Positions 28,983 through 40,389 of a DNA stretch of 64,000 nt are shown here, in pieces. This stretch comes from Paracoccus luteus. Its GTDB lineage: Bacteria; Pseudomonadota; Alphaproteobacteria; Rhodobacterales; Rhodobacteraceae. Each line of letters opens with the position of its first letter. Positions within the stretch are counted from its first letter, which is position 1. The notes under the pieces were generated by a model, which was not told where the DNA came from, ran no database searches, and worked only from the letters and a program-made list of their open reading frames with translations. The DNA lies in NCBI RefSeq assembly GCF_004522155.1, contig NZ_SDEA01000008.1, forward strand, positions 81,907-145,906, read 5' to 3'. Position numbers and translations under genes: made by a program.

Positions 28983-29537
28983 GTGTCACAATTCACCGTT
29001 GCGATGCTGGTCGCAAGCACCCGCACAGGGTCCATCAACGTCCGGCTGGCCAAGGCGATCGAGGCGCTTGCGCCCGAGACGCTTTCGTTCAACTGGGTGC
29101 AGATGGACGACCTGCCGTTCTATCACGGCGACCTGGAAGGCGACCGCCCCGCCGCCGTGCGGCGCTTTGTGTCCGAGATCGAGGCCGCCGACGCCGTCTG
29201 CATCGTGACGCCGGAATACAACCGCTCGATCCCCGCGGTCCTCAAGAACGCGATCGACTGGGGGTCCAAGCCCGGCGACCGCAACGTCTGGCGCGACAAG
29301 GTCGTCGCCATGTCCGGCACCTCGCCCGGCGGCATCGGCACGGCCGTCGGCCAGCAGCACCTGCGCCAGATCCTGTCGATCCTGAACGCGGTCGTCGTCC
29401 CCGGCGAGGTCTATGTCACGTTCAAGACGCCCGACATGATCGACGCGGCGGGCAACGTCGCCGACGACAGCGTCCGCGACTTTATCGCTGCCTTTGCCAA
29501 GCGGTTCGAGGCGCTGATCCGGCGGATGCGCGACTAG
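28983..29537 (+). CDS. NAD(P)H-dependent FMN reductase (flavodoxin fold)
   Basis: 184 residues of the NADPH-dependent FMN reductase family. An N-terminal phosphate-binding loop ASTRTGSINVRLAKAI is followed by VTPEYNRSIPAVLKNAIDW near residue 75 and SGTSPGGIGTAVGQQHLR near 105. Members reduce FMN, quinones or chromate, and the physiological acceptor is not evident. The start is taken as GTG 28983 because AAAGGG lies about 8 bases upstream; the next in-frame ATG is within the first beta-strand. It follows the MFS exporter on the same strand. Confidence 0.85.
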   Translation: MSQFTVAMLVASTRTGSINVRLAKAIEALAPETLSFNWVQMDDLPFYHGDLEGDRPAAVRRFVSEIEAADAVCIVTPEYNRSIPAVLKNAIDWGSKPGDRNVWRDKVVAMSGTSPGGIGTAVGQQHLRQILSILNAVVVPGEVYVTFKTPDMIDAAGNVADDSVRDFIAAFAKRFEALIRRMRD

Positions 29538-29775
29538 GGACATCCCGGCCGCCGGTCCGATCGCCGCGTCGATAAGGGGGCCGAGCGGACGGGTTTCCTG
29601 CCGCGTCGCAGTGGGTTAGGACAGGGGCAGGAAGGCGCGGCGGGTGGCATGCCGCCTGTCGCCTGCTCAACTGACGCGGTGGTGAAGCAAAGCCGATGGT
29701 GACTTGCATCCGTGAACCGGCAGGGCGCGGGCGGGCGCGTGACGCGACCGCCCACGCGCAACCACGGCATCCGCG

Positions 29776-30714
29776 ATGCGGCCGCTGATCCGCCGCCTGA
29801 TCTCGCTGGTCGTCAGCCTGCTTGTCGCCTCGGCGGTGATCTTTGCGGTCGTGGACCTGGTGCCGGGCGATCCGGCCAGCTTCATGCTGGGGACCGGGGC
29901 GCAACCCGACACCGTGGCGGCGTTGCGGGCGCAGATGGGGTTGGACCTGCCGTGGCCCGTGCGTTACGCGCGCTGGCTGGGCGGGGTGGTCACGGGCGAT
30001 CTGGGCACCAGCCTTGCCTATAAGACGCCGGTGGCGGGGATGATCGCCGACCGGGTGCAGGTGTCGCTGCCGCTGGCGGTGCTGGCGCTGGGGCTGGCCA
30101 TCGCGGTGGCCTTTCCGGCGGGCATGTTCGCCGCCAGCCGCCGCGGCCGGGCGGGCGACGTGGCGGTGATGGGCGGCACGCAGCTGGGGATCGCGCTGCC
30201 CAATTTCTGGTTCGCGATGCTGCTGGTGCTGGTCTTTGCGGTGCGGCTGCGCTGGCTGCCGGCGGGCGGCTTTCCCGGCTGGGGCCATCCGCTTGCGGCG
30301 CTGAAATCGCTGATCCTGCCCGCCGTCGCGCTGGCGCTGCCGCAGGCGGCGATCCTTGCCCGCGTGCTGCGATCCGCGCTGATCGAGACGCTGGGGCAGG
30401 ATTACATCCGCTCGGCCCGCGCCAAGGGCCTCAGCCGGGGCCAGGCGCTGCGCCGCCATGCGCTGCGCAATGCGCTGATCCCGGTGCTGACCATCCTGGG
30501 GATGCAGTTCTCGTTCCTGCTGGCCGGTGCGATCATCATCGAGAACGTGTTCTATCTGCCTGGTCTGGGCCGGCTGATCTTTCAGGCGATCAGCCAGCGC
30601 GACCTGGTGGTGGTGCAGTCGGCGGTGCTGGTGCTGGTCGCGGCGGTGATCGTCGTCACCTTCCTTGTCGATCTGGCCTATGCCGCCGTGGACCCAAGGC
30701 TGCGCGGCCGATGA
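29776..30714 (+). CDS. dipeptide-type ABC transporter permease (DppB-like)
   Basis: 312 residues with six membrane helices. The first follows a short N-terminus (LISLVVSLLVASAVIFAVVDLVPGDPA), as in DppB/OppB, with the RAQMGLD..WPVRYARWL segment after it. The coupling-helix motif (EAA loop) is DYIRSARAKGLSRGQALRRHALRNALIP near residue 215. It would form the channel with the next gene. Its stop overlaps the DppC-like start by ATGA. The upstream 238-base gap holds no binding-protein gene, which is unusual for this operon type. Confidence 0.9.
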   Translation: MRPLIRRLISLVVSLLVASAVIFAVVDLVPGDPASFMLGTGAQPDTVAALRAQMGLDLPWPVRYARWLGGVVTGDLGTSLAYKTPVAGMIADRVQVSLPLAVLALGLAIAVAFPAGMFAASRRGRAGDVAVMGGTQLGIALPNFWFAMLLVLVFAVRLRWLPAGGFPGWGHPLAALKSLILPAVALALPQAAILARVLRSALIETLGQDYIRSARAKGLSRGQALRRHALRNALIPVLTILGMQFSFLLAGAIIIENVFYLPGLGRLIFQAISQRDLVVVQSAVLVLVAAVIVVTFLVDLAYAAVDPRLRGR

Positions 30715-31519
30715 GGGCGGGGCTGGTCCTTGGCGCGGTGCTGACATCCGTCGCGGTGGCCGCGGCGCTGCTGTCGTTCGTCTGGACGCCCTTTGACGTG
30801 ACCGGCGTCAGCATCGCCGACAAGCTGCGCCCGCCGTCGGCCGCCCATCCCTTCGGCACCGATCATTTCGGGCGCGACATGCTGTCGATGGTGATGGTCG
30901 GCGCGCGCACCTCGCTGGCCGTGGCGCTGGTCGCGGTCGGCATCGGCGTGGGCGCGGGCGTGCCGCTGGGCCTGCTGGCGGCGGCGCGGGGCGGCTGGGC
31001 GGACGAGGTCGTGATGCGCGGCAACGACCTGGTGTTCGCCTTCCCCTCGCTGGTGATCGCGATCCTGATCACGGCGGCGTTCGGGCCGTCGGCGGTGAAC
31101 GCGATCCTGGCCATCGGCATCTTCAACATCCCGGTGTTCGCCCGCGTCACCCGCGCGGCGGCGCTGCCGATCTGGACGCTGGATTACATCCGCGCCGCGC
31201 AGGTCGCGGGCAAGGGCCGGGCCCGCATCAGCGTCGAACATGTCCTGCCCAACCTCGCCAGCCTGCTGATCGTGCAGGGCACGATCCAGTTCAGCCTGGG
31301 GATATTGGCCGAGGCCGGGCTGTCCTATGTCGGCCTTGGCGCGCAGCCGCCCACGCCCAGCTGGGGCCGCATGCTGGCCGAGGCGCAGACGATGGTCACG
31401 CTGGCCCCCCACGTGGCCATCGTGCCGGGGATCGCCATCGTGCTGACCGTGCTGGGGCTGAACCTGCTGGGCGACGGGTTCCGCGACGCGCTGGACCCGC
31501 GGCTTAAGGCGCGGCTGGC

Positions 31520-31523
<4 letters not shown>
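30711..31523 (+). CDS. dipeptide-type ABC transporter permease (DppC-like)
   Basis: 270 residues, six membrane helices. AAHPFGTDHFGRDMLSMVMVGAR near residue 45 is the typical DppC signature, and the EAA loop is DYIRAAQVAGKGRARISVEHVLPN near 160. It is the second channel subunit for a family 5 binding protein. It is coupled to both neighbours by 4-base overlaps (30711-30714 and 31520-31523). Confidence 0.92.
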
Positions 31524-33094
<1,571 letters not shown>

Positions 33095-33151
33095 CCCTTG
33101 CAGAACGGCCCGGACCGCCTAACTGACGGTGAACAGGCACGGAGGACAGCC

Positions 33152-33637
33152 ATGCAATGCCCGGTCGACGGCGAAACCCTGGTGATGAGCGAACGCAGCG
33201 GGGTCGAGATCGACTATTGCCCCAAGTGCCGCGGCGTGTGGCTGGACCGGGGCGAGCTGGACAAGATCGTCGCCCGCGCCAGCGGCGACGAGCAGCGCCC
33301 GGTGGTGATGCAGGCACCCGGCGGCCCGGCCATCGACCCGACCTTGCAGCCGCCCGCCCATCCCACGGCCGCGCCGATGCTGCAGGGCGCGCCGCAATTC
33401 CCGACCGGCGACCGTGGCCGCGATGATCGCCGCCGTGACGACGACGACCGGCGTCGGGACGACGACGACCGTTACCGCACCGAGCGTCGCCGCGACGACG
33501 ACGACCGCCGCCGCGACCACGACGACCGCGGCTATCGCGCGGACGACCGCGATTACCGGCGCGACGACGATGATTACGAATACCGGGGGAAGAAGAAAAA
33601 GCGCGAATCGTTCCTGTCGGACCTGTTCGACTTCTAG
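33152..33637 (+). CDS. zinc-ribbon (TFIIB-type) protein with Arg/Asp-rich low-complexity tail
   Basis: 161 residues. The first ~42 form a zf-TFIIB ribbon: MQCPVDGETLVM, then VEIDYCPKCRGVWLDRGELDKI. The expected second cysteine of the first knuckle is Asp (CPVD for CPxC), as in some alphaproteobacterial members. After a Pro/Ala linker, residues ~105-150 are a run of RRRDDDD-type repeats, followed by GKKKKRESFLSDLFDF. A very good GGAGGA site precedes the ATG at 33152. The mixed-charge tail suggests a disordered region that may bind nucleic acid or phase-separate; the function is unknown. Confidence 0.8.
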   Translation: MQCPVDGETLVMSERSGVEIDYCPKCRGVWLDRGELDKIVARASGDEQRPVVMQAPGGPAIDPTLQPPAHPTAAPMLQGAPQFPTGDRGRDDRRRDDDDRRRDDDDRYRTERRRDDDDRRRDHDDRGYRADDRDYRRDDDDYEYRGKKKKRESFLSDLFDF

Positions 33638-33655
33638 GGGAACTCGCCAAATGGA

Positions 33656-33683
33656 CAGGCCCCGGCCGGTGGCGCGGGGCCTG
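33656..33683 (+). terminator. weak hairpin terminator between zinc-ribbon gene and mcl1
   Basis: CAGGCCCC (33656-33663) pairs with GGGGCCTG (33676-33683), followed by CCTCTCCTCC. It lies in the convergent gap. The T-run is poor, so it may depend on Rho or only stabilise mRNA ends. Confidence 0.4.
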
Positions 33684-33744
33684 CCTCTCCTCCCCCGAAT
33701 GACGGCCGGGCCTCCCCGCCTGACCGTCCGGGTGTCGCGTTGTC

Positions 33745-34707
33745 CTAGTGCTGCTGGGCGATCAACTCTGCCTGCCGCACGATCACTTGTGCCTGACGGA
33801 CGGACGCGATGTCAACCAGTCTACCTTTGTATACCGCCGCGCCGGCGCCGGACCGCTGGGCGTGGTCCATCGCGGCCAAAATCTCGCGCGCCTCGGTGAC
33901 CGCGGCTTCGTTCGGCGAAAAGATCTCGTTGGCCATCGCGACCTGCGACGGGTGGATCGCCCATTTGCCGACCATCCCCAGCGTCGCGGACCGCAGCGCC
34001 TGCGCGCGGAACCCGTCGGCATCGCTGAAATCGCCGAACGGGCCGTCCACCGGCAGGATGCCGTGGGTGCGGCAGGCGGCGACGATGGCGGCCTGCGCCC
34101 AGTGCCACGGGTCGGACCAGTATTTCGCCCCCTCGCGCGCCATGTAATAGTTTTCCTGCGTCCCGCCGATGCCGGTCGTGGCCATGCCCATGCTGGCGGC
34201 GAAATCCGCCGCGCCCAGGCTCATCGCCTGCAGGCGGGGGGAACTGGCGGCGATCTCCTCGACGTGGCTGATGCCGGCGGCCGATTCGATGATGACCTCG
34301 AACGCGATGGGCCTTGTGCGGCCCTTGGCCCGCTCGATTGCCGTGACCAACGCATCGACGGCGTAAAGGTCGGCCGCGTTGCCGACCTTGGGGATCATGA
34401 TCTGGTCCAGACGGTCCGACGCCTGTTCCAGCAGGTCCACCACGTCGCGATACCAGAACGGCGTGTCCAGCCCGTTGATCCGCACCGAAAGCGTCTTGTT
34501 GCCCCAGTCCACATCGCCGACCGCCTCGATCACGTTGCGGCGCGCCTGGTCCTTGTCGTCGGGTGCGACGCTGTCTTCCAGGTCAAGGTTGATGACGTCG
34601 GCAGCCGATCCGGCCATTTTCGGGAACAGCGCCGGGCGCGAGCCGGGACCGAACAGCTGGCAGCGGTTCAGGCGGGCGGGCGGCGCGGGTTGCAGGCGGA
34701 AGGACAT
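33745..34707 (-). CDS. mcl1: L-malyl-CoA/beta-methylmalyl-CoA lyase
   Basis: 320 residues of the HpcH/HpaI-CitE family. Very close by eye to the Rhodobacter Mcl1 sequence as I remember it: MSFRLQPAPPARLNRCQLFG at the N-terminus, INLDLEDSVAPDDK near 40, RINGLDTPFWYRDVVDLLEQ near 80, IPKVG near 105, AFEVIIESAAGI near 140 and MSLGAADFAASMGM near 165. It cleaves malyl-CoA to acetyl-CoA and glyoxylate and beta-methylmalyl-CoA to propionyl-CoA and glyoxylate, steps of the ethylmalonyl-CoA pathway for acetate growth. The start ATG at 34707 matches the family. It is divergent from the aminotransferase gene, with an operator-like palindrome on its promoter. Confidence 0.95.
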   Translation of the reverse strand: MSFRLQPAPPARLNRCQLFGPGSRPALFPKMAGSAADVINLDLEDSVAPDDKDQARRNVIEAVGDVDWGNKTLSVRINGLDTPFWYRDVVDLLEQASDRLDQIMIPKVGNAADLYAVDALVTAIERAKGRTRPIAFEVIIESAAGISHVEEIAASSPRLQAMSLGAADFAASMGMATTGIGGTQENYYMAREGAKYWSDPWHWAQAAIVAACRTHGILPVDGPFGDFSDADGFRAQALRSATLGMVGKWAIHPSQVAMANEIFSPNEAAVTEAREILAAMDHAQRSGAGAAVYKGRLVDIASVRQAQVIVRQAELIAQQH

Positions 34708-34749
34708 GGACGGCACCTCGGTAACGATGTTTCGCGGGATATGCCTGAC

Positions 34750-34778
34750 GTGATAGATTGTTGCCGCAGCTGCATCAA
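34750..34778 (-). promoter_or_regulatory. sigma-70-type promoter of mcl1
   Basis: On the minus strand, TTGATG (34778-34773), a 17-base spacer and TATCAC (34755-34750). It lies ~45 bases upstream of the mcl1 start. The -35 box falls inside the palindrome at 34770-34790. Confidence 0.55.
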
Positions 34779-34790
34779 CCCGTGATGCAG
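34770..34790. promoter_or_regulatory. operator-like palindrome overlapping the mcl1 -35 box
   Basis: A perfect 8-bp inverted repeat, CTGCATCA (34770-34777) and TGATGCAG (34783-34790), with a 5-base centre, in the divergent mcl1/aminotransferase region. There is no T-run, so a terminator is unlikely. Its overlap with the mcl1 -35 suggests a dimeric regulator. The regulator is unknown. Confidence 0.55.
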
Positions 34791-34877
34791 CCGCAGCATG
34801 GCGGGCCGACCATCCGCGCGGTTGACCGCCCCGCCGGATTGGCGCAATCCCCTTTCAACACGAACAGGAGCGTCCGC

Positions 34878-35738
34878 ATGACCCGCACCGTCTTTGTCAA
34901 CGGCCAGTATCTGCCCGAGGATCAGGCCACCGTCTCGGTCTTTGACCGCGGCTTTCTGATGGCCGATGGCGTGTATGAGGTGGTCAGCGTCCTGGCCGGC
35001 AAGCTGCTGGACTTTGACGGGCACATGGCGCGGCTGGCGCGGTCGCTGGACGAACTGCGCATTGGCCATCCAATGTCCGACGCCGACTGGCTGGCGGCGC
35101 ACCGCAGGCTGGTCGCCGACAACGCCGTGACCGACGGGATGGTCTATCTGCAGGTCACGCGCGGCAACCCGGGCGACCGCGACTTTACCTGGCCGTCCGC
35201 CGACACGACGCCCACCGTGGTGATGTTCACCCAGTCCAAGCCGGGGCTGGCCGAAAGCCCGCAGGCCGCGACCGGGCTGCGTGTCGTCACCGTGCCCGAC
35301 ATCCGCTGGCACCGCCGCGACATCAAGACGGTGCAGCTGCTGTATCCCAGCATGGCCAAGATGGAGGCCAAGGCGCGGGGCGCCGACGACGCCTGGATGG
35401 TCGAGGACGGGCTGGTGACCGAGGGCACGTCCAACAACGCCTATATCGTCAAGGGCGGCGTCATCGTCACGCGGGCGCTGTCCCACGACATCCTGCACGG
35501 CATCACCCGCGCCGCCGTCCTGCGGTTCGCGCGCGAGGCGCAGATGACCATCGAAGAGCGCAGCTTTACCGTGGACGAGGCCAAGGCCGCGGACGAGGCG
35601 TTCATCACCTCGGCCAGCGCCTTTGTCATGCCGGTGGTGGAAGTCGACGGCGCGTCCATCGGGACCGGAACCCCCGGCCCCGTCGCCCGCCGCCTGCGCG
35701 AGATCTATCTGGAGGAAAGCCGCAAGACGGCGATCTGA
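34878..35738 (+). CDS. class IV PLP aminotransferase (D-amino acid aminotransferase-like)
   Basis: 286 residues. TRTVFVNGQYLPEDQATVSV is followed by FDRGFLMADGVYEVV, then HMARLARSLDEL. The likely PLP lysine is in RRDIKTVQLL near 155, and the cofactor motif EGTSNNAYIV is near 185, all typical of D-alanine/branched-chain class IV transaminases. The DGVYEV form and length favour D-amino acid transaminase over IlvE. AGGAG precedes the ATG at 34878. It is divergent from mcl1. Confidence 0.85.
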   Translation: MTRTVFVNGQYLPEDQATVSVFDRGFLMADGVYEVVSVLAGKLLDFDGHMARLARSLDELRIGHPMSDADWLAAHRRLVADNAVTDGMVYLQVTRGNPGDRDFTWPSADTTPTVVMFTQSKPGLAESPQAATGLRVVTVPDIRWHRRDIKTVQLLYPSMAKMEAKARGADDAWMVEDGLVTEGTSNNAYIVKGGVIVTRALSHDILHGITRAAVLRFAREAQMTIEERSFTVDEAKAADEAFITSASAFVMPVVEVDGASIGTGTPGPVARRLREIYLEESRKTAI

Positions 35739-35765
35739 CCGCGCGGCCGCATCCCCCGCCGCGAA

Positions 35766-35790
35766 AAGGCCCGCCGGATCGGCGGGCCTT
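35766..35790. terminator. bidirectional terminator between aminotransferase and RTX genes
   Basis: A 10-bp stem AAGGCCCGCC (35766-35775) with GGCGGGCCTT (35781-35790), 5-base loop. It is flanked by TTGTTC on the plus side and AAAA on the other, giving a TTTT run on the minus strand. It lies between two convergent genes and can serve both. Confidence 0.75.
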
Positions 35791-35805
35791 GTTCATTCCG
35801 GCGCA

Positions 35806-36717
35806 TCAGCCGGTGACATAGCCGGGCAGCGCCTGCCCCGCCGCGACGGCGGCGGCCGCGGCGCGGTCGTCCACCACCGCGATGCCATCCACGTCCGCGG
35901 CGTCCATGTCGGCGATCACGACCAGCGTCTCGCCGCCCATGACCACGCGCACGTCGTCGCCGTCCTGCACCAGCTCATATTCCAGCGGCCCCTCATAGCC
36001 GGGCTGCGCGCTGAGCGTCAGGCTGTCGCCATCCTCCCACGCGATGCGTCCGGGGCCGTCCAGCCCGGTCACGGCATGGTATTCGTCGCGTCCCTCGCCG
36101 CCGTCGGCAAAGTCGCCGGCGCCCACCTCGATCAGGTCGTCGCCGTCGCCGCCATACAGCACGTCCACCACGTCGGCCGCGCCCGATGCGCCGTCGCGGG
36201 CGGCGATGGTGTCGTCGCCCTGCCCGCCGTGGATCGTCACCTGCCCGCCGGTGGCGGTCAGCAGGTCGTCGCCGTCCTCGTCATCCTCGTCGTCGTCGCC
36301 CCAGATGACGTGGGTGCCGCCGTTCGTGGTGATGGTGTCGTCGCCCGACCCGCCAAAGATCGTGTCGCTGCCCTCGTCGGCGCCCAGGTCCAGGCCGCCA
36401 TAGACGTCCGCGCCCTCGCCCAGAAACACCCGGTCGTCGCCGTCCTGCGCGGCCACCAGATCGGCGCCAAGGCCGCCATAGATCTCGTCGTCGCCGCCGC
36501 CGCCCACGATGGTGTCGTCACCTTCCCAGCCGCGGATGATCTCGTCCTCGGGGGTGCCGGTCAGTGCCTCGTCGTCCTCGTCGCCGTTGATCACGTCGCG
36601 GCCGCCGACCGGGTCGTCGGGGATCGGATCGGGCTGGTCGTCGCTGTCCGACGACAGCAGGGTGCCGATGCCGCCAAGGGCCAGCGCGCCCAGCATCAGC
36701 AGGAATATCTGGTTCAT
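35806..36717 (-). CDS. membrane-anchored RTX (hemolysin-type calcium-binding) repeat protein
   Basis: 303 residues. A single N-terminal hydrophobic segment (MNQIFLLMLGALALGGIGTL) is followed by an Asp/Pro-rich linker. Glycine/aspartate-rich nonapeptide repeats of the GGxGxDxuY kind (for example GGGGDDEIYGGLGADLV and GGSGDDTI) run from about 60 to 205, then a beta-rich tail of ~100 residues. RTX repeats bind calcium. An N-terminal anchor is unusual, since secreted RTX proteins carry a C-terminal type I signal. No transporter genes adjoin. Function unknown. Confidence 0.8.
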   Translation of the reverse strand: MNQIFLLMLGALALGGIGTLLSSDSDDQPDPIPDDPVGGRDVINGDEDDEALTGTPEDEIIRGWEGDDTIVGGGGDDEIYGGLGADLVAAQDGDDRVFLGEGADVYGGLDLGADEGSDTIFGGSGDDTITTNGGTHVIWGDDDEDDEDGDDLLTATGGQVTIHGGQGDDTIAARDGASGAADVVDVLYGGDGDDLIEVGAGDFADGGEGRDEYHAVTGLDGPGRIAWEDGDSLTLSAQPGYEGPLEYELVQDGDDVRVVMGGETLVVIADMDAADVDGIAVVDDRAAAAAVAAGQALPGYVTG

Positions 36718-36748
36718 CGGTCCACCCCCGGTTGCCGTGTTCCGCCGA

Positions 36749-37540
<792 letters not shown>

Positions 37541-37550
37541 GGCTGGCCCC

Positions 37551-39002
37551 TCAGCGGTGTTCGCGCTTCAGCCGCTGTTCCAGATACATGGAATACCGCG
37601 ACATGCTGAAGCAGAGGATAAAGAAGATGGCGCCGGTGAAGATATACGGCTCCCAATAGGCGCCTTTCCAGGCGAAGGTGGCGCGGATCGTGTCGGCCAT
37701 CTGTTTCAGCGGGTCGAACAGGCCCACGAACGTCACCAGCGTGGTGTCCTTGAACAGCCCGATGAAGGTGCCGACGATGCCGGGGATGGAAATCTTCAGC
37801 GCCTGCGGCAGCACGATCAGCCGCTGCGCCTTCCAGTAATCCAGCCCCAGCGAGTCGGCGGCCTCGTATTGCCCCTTGGGCAGGGCGGCCAGACCGCCGC
37901 GGATCACCTCGGCCATATAGGCCGAGGCGAACAGCGTCACCATGATGATGACCCGCAGGATGATGTCGAAGTTGGTGCCCGGCGGCAGGAAATAGTTCAG
38001 CAGCAGCGAGGCCACGAACAGCAGCGTGATCAGCGGCACGCCGCGGATGAACTCGATGAACATCACCGCGAAGGCCTTGACCACCGGCATGTCCGACCGC
38101 CGCGCCAGCGCCAGGATGATGCCCAGCGGCAGCGACATCACGATGCCCGAGACGCCGATGGTGATCGCCAGAACGAACCCGCCGAAGGCGCGCGATTCGA
38201 CGTAAGGCAGCGCCACGGGCAGCAGCGACTGCAGGTCGGATGCCGCGCGGTCCGACATGAACATCCACCACGCCGCCGCGGCCGCGACGCCGGCGGCGAC
38301 CGCGAACAGGCCCAGGCGGGACAGCGCCCGCCACACGGCAAAGCCCAGCACAAAGCCCGCCAGCACGCACAGCGGCCCCCAGATCGACCCGCCCCACAGC
38401 AGCCAGACCGCGACGAAGGGGAACAGCAGGCTGAACACCAGCGCCGCGCGGTGGGCGTATTCGTTCAGCGCCGTCAGCCCGACCACCACCACCGCCAGCA
38501 CCAGCAACGCGCGGGGCGGCGCGCCCAGCAGCATGCACAGCGCAAAGGTCAGCACCGCCGCGACCGCCATCACCGTCCAGCGCAGCGCGCGGCTTTCGGT
38601 GAACAGCACCGGCGCGATGGCAAAGAACATCAGCCCGAAGGCCGCGGTCGGCCGCCAGTATTCCGACGGCGGGAAGAACCCGAACAGGAACTGGTTCCAG
38701 CGTTCTCGGATCACCGCGAAACAGCCGCCGGTCGCGCCCTGCCCCCAGCGTTCCGCGATGATCTGGCGGCACTCGGCCATGCTGGAGGCGTTCCAGACCG
38801 AGTGGCTGAACCACGGCCAGAAATGCGACACGAGGAACCACACGACCGCCAGCCCCAACAGGGTCAGGATCGTGTTCAGCGGGCCGGAAAACAGGTTCTG
38901 GCGCAGCCACAGCACGCTGCCCGACTGGCGCGAGGGGGGCGCGCCCTGCGGCAGCATGCTGTCGCGGACATAGGCGACGGTTTCGGCGTGCAGCTCGCTC
39001 AT
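37551..39002 (-). CDS. bztC: acidic amino acid ABC transporter permease (BztC/AapM-like)
   Basis: 483 residues, long for the HisM family because extra membrane segments precede the core channel domain, as in BztC/AapM. The C-terminal permease core has the EAA loop [29 protein letters not shown] near 385-415. The N-terminal [29 protein letters not shown] is typical. Residues ~150-250 are a run of hydrophobic helices. It pairs with BztB, whose stop is 1 base before its start. Confidence 0.92.
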   Translation of the reverse strand: MSELHAETVAYVRDSMLPQGAPPSRQSGSVLWLRQNLFSGPLNTILTLLGLAVVWFLVSHFWPWFSHSVWNASSMAECRQIIAERWGQGATGGCFAVIRERWNQFLFGFFPPSEYWRPTAAFGLMFFAIAPVLFTESRALRWTVMAVAAVLTFALCMLLGAPPRALLVLAVVVVGLTALNEYAHRAALVFSLLFPFVAVWLLWGGSIWGPLCVLAGFVLGFAVWRALSRLGLFAVAAGVAAAAAWWMFMSDRAASDLQSLLPVALPYVESRAFGGFVLAITIGVSGIVMSLPLGIILALARRSDMPVVKAFAVMFIEFIRGVPLITLLFVASLLLNYFLPPGTNFDIILRVIIMVTLFASAYMAEVIRGGLAALPKGQYEAADSLGLDYWKAQRLIVLPQALKISIPGIVGTFIGLFKDTTLVTFVGLFDPLKQMADTIRATFAWKGAYWEPYIFTGAIFFILCFSMSRYSMYLEQRLKREHR

Positions 39003-39003
39003 C

Positions 39004-40266
39004 TCACCGCTCCTTCAGCCGGACGCTGGCGTTATAGACGTTCATCACCCCCGAGATGACCAGGCTGAGCGCCAGATAGACGCCCATCATCAGCAGCATC
39101 GATTCCATCTCGCGCCCGGTCTGGTTCAGCGTCGTCCCGCCCAGCGTGGCGCGCAGGTCGGGATAGCCCACCGCGATCGCCAGCGAGCTGTTCTTGGTCA
39201 GGTTCAGGAACTGCGAGATCAGCGGCGGGATGATGACCCGCAGCGCCTGCGGCAGCACCACCAGCGCCATGATCGGGCGCGCGCGCAGCCCCAGCGCCGC
39301 CGCCGCCTCGGACTGGCCGCGGCTGACGGCCATGATGCCCGCGCGCACGATTTCGGCGATGAAGGCGCCGGTATACAGCGACAGCGCCAGCAGCAGCACG
39401 ACAAAGCCGTTGTCCAAGTTCATGCCGCCGGCAAAGTTGAACCCGCGCAGTTCCGGCGTCACCAGATGCAGGCCGAACAGCCGCCACAGCGCCACCAGCG
39501 GCACCAGGAACAGCGCCAGCGTGACCCACCATGTCGCGGGCCGGATGCCGGTCGCGTCCTGTCGCGCCTGCGCCCGCGCGCGGACCCAGCGGTTGATCAG
39601 CCACGCCGCCGCGAACGCCAGCACGAAGGCCAGCAGGGGCGCGCTGACGCTGACCGGCCCCAGCGCCACCGCGCCGGGGTCGTGTTCCACCCGCAACGCG
39701 GGGACCGAGGTATAGCGGTTGGTCGGCGCCACGCTGTCGAACAGGATCATCTGCGCGCTCGCGCTGCCGTCCGCGGCCGGGCGGTAATCGCGCGGCGACG
39801 GCATCACCTCGGTGAACACCGCCATGATGACCAGGATCCACAGCAGCAGGGGGACGTTGCGGAACACCTCGACATAGACGGTCATCAGGCGGCTGACCAA
39901 CCAGTTGTTCGACAGCCGCAGGACGCCGACCAGCACGCCCAGGACGGTGGCCAGCAGGCAGCCCAGCGCCGACACCAGCAGCGTGTTCAGCAGGCCCACG
40001 CCCGCCGCGCGCAGATGCGTGGAATCCGAGTTGTAGGGGATCAGGCTGAACGGGATGTCATAGCCGGAACGGTTGTCCAGAAAGCCGAAGTCGAAGGTCT
40101 TGCCCATCCGGGCCAGGTTCTCGACCGTGTTGTTGACCAGCCACGCCGCGACCAGCATGACCAGGATGAACACCACCGCCTGGATCGTCAGCGACCGGTA
40201 TCGCCGGTCGCGGATCAGCATCGACAGGCGGAAGGGCGGATCTTGCCCGCCGGGCAGGTCGGTCAT
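39004..40266 (-). CDS. bztB: acidic amino acid ABC transporter permease (BztB/AapQ-like)
   Basis: 420 residues. The N-terminal half includes NRSGYDIPFSLIPYNSDST near 65, typical of AapQ/BztB, and the core domain carries the EAA loop EAAAALGLRARPIMALVVLPQALRVIIPP near 325. A periplasmic stretch of about 50 residues around 160-205 separates the two membrane blocks. It forms the channel heterodimer with BztC. It lies 123 bases downstream of bztA, past a strong stem-loop. Confidence 0.93.
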   Translation of the reverse strand: MTDLPGGQDPPFRLSMLIRDRRYRSLTIQAVVFILVMLVAAWLVNNTVENLARMGKTFDFGFLDNRSGYDIPFSLIPYNSDSTHLRAAGVGLLNTLLVSALGCLLATVLGVLVGVLRLSNNWLVSRLMTVYVEVFRNVPLLLWILVIMAVFTEVMPSPRDYRPAADGSASAQMILFDSVAPTNRYTSVPALRVEHDPGAVALGPVSVSAPLLAFVLAFAAAWLINRWVRARAQARQDATGIRPATWWVTLALFLVPLVALWRLFGLHLVTPELRGFNFAGGMNLDNGFVVLLLALSLYTGAFIAEIVRAGIMAVSRGQSEAAAALGLRARPIMALVVLPQALRVIIPPLISQFLNLTKNSSLAIAVGYPDLRATLGGTTLNQTGREMESMLLMMGVYLALSLVISGVMNVYNASVRLKER

Positions 40267-40351
40267 TCGTGTCTTTCCCTGTTGAGGAAGCGCGCGGGCT
40301 TTGCGCCCGTCATCGTTTCCCGCGCCCCTTGGGGGCTGCGGGCCGGTGGCC

Positions 40352-40380
40352 GGCGCGCGCGGGACCGGCCCGCGCGCGCC
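40352..40380 (-). promoter_or_regulatory. intercistronic stem-loop between bztA and bztB
   Basis: A perfect 12-bp GC stem (40352-40363 with 40369-40380) with a 5-base loop, 10 bases after the bztA stop. No T-run follows. Such hairpins after binding-protein genes usually stabilise the upstream mRNA and lower expression of the membrane subunits. Confidence 0.7.
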
Positions 40381-40389
40381 GTCCTGTCC

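Noticed and set aside
33410..33590. Direct repeats of CGNGACGAC type read as a possible repeat array or CRISPR
   Set aside because: They are codons of the Arg/Asp-rich tail of the zinc-ribbon protein, with no spacers.
36250..36620. Plus-strand frames opposite the RTX gene
   Set aside because: Shadow of the glycine/aspartate repeats; the minus-strand frame has the RTX pattern and a ribosome-binding context.
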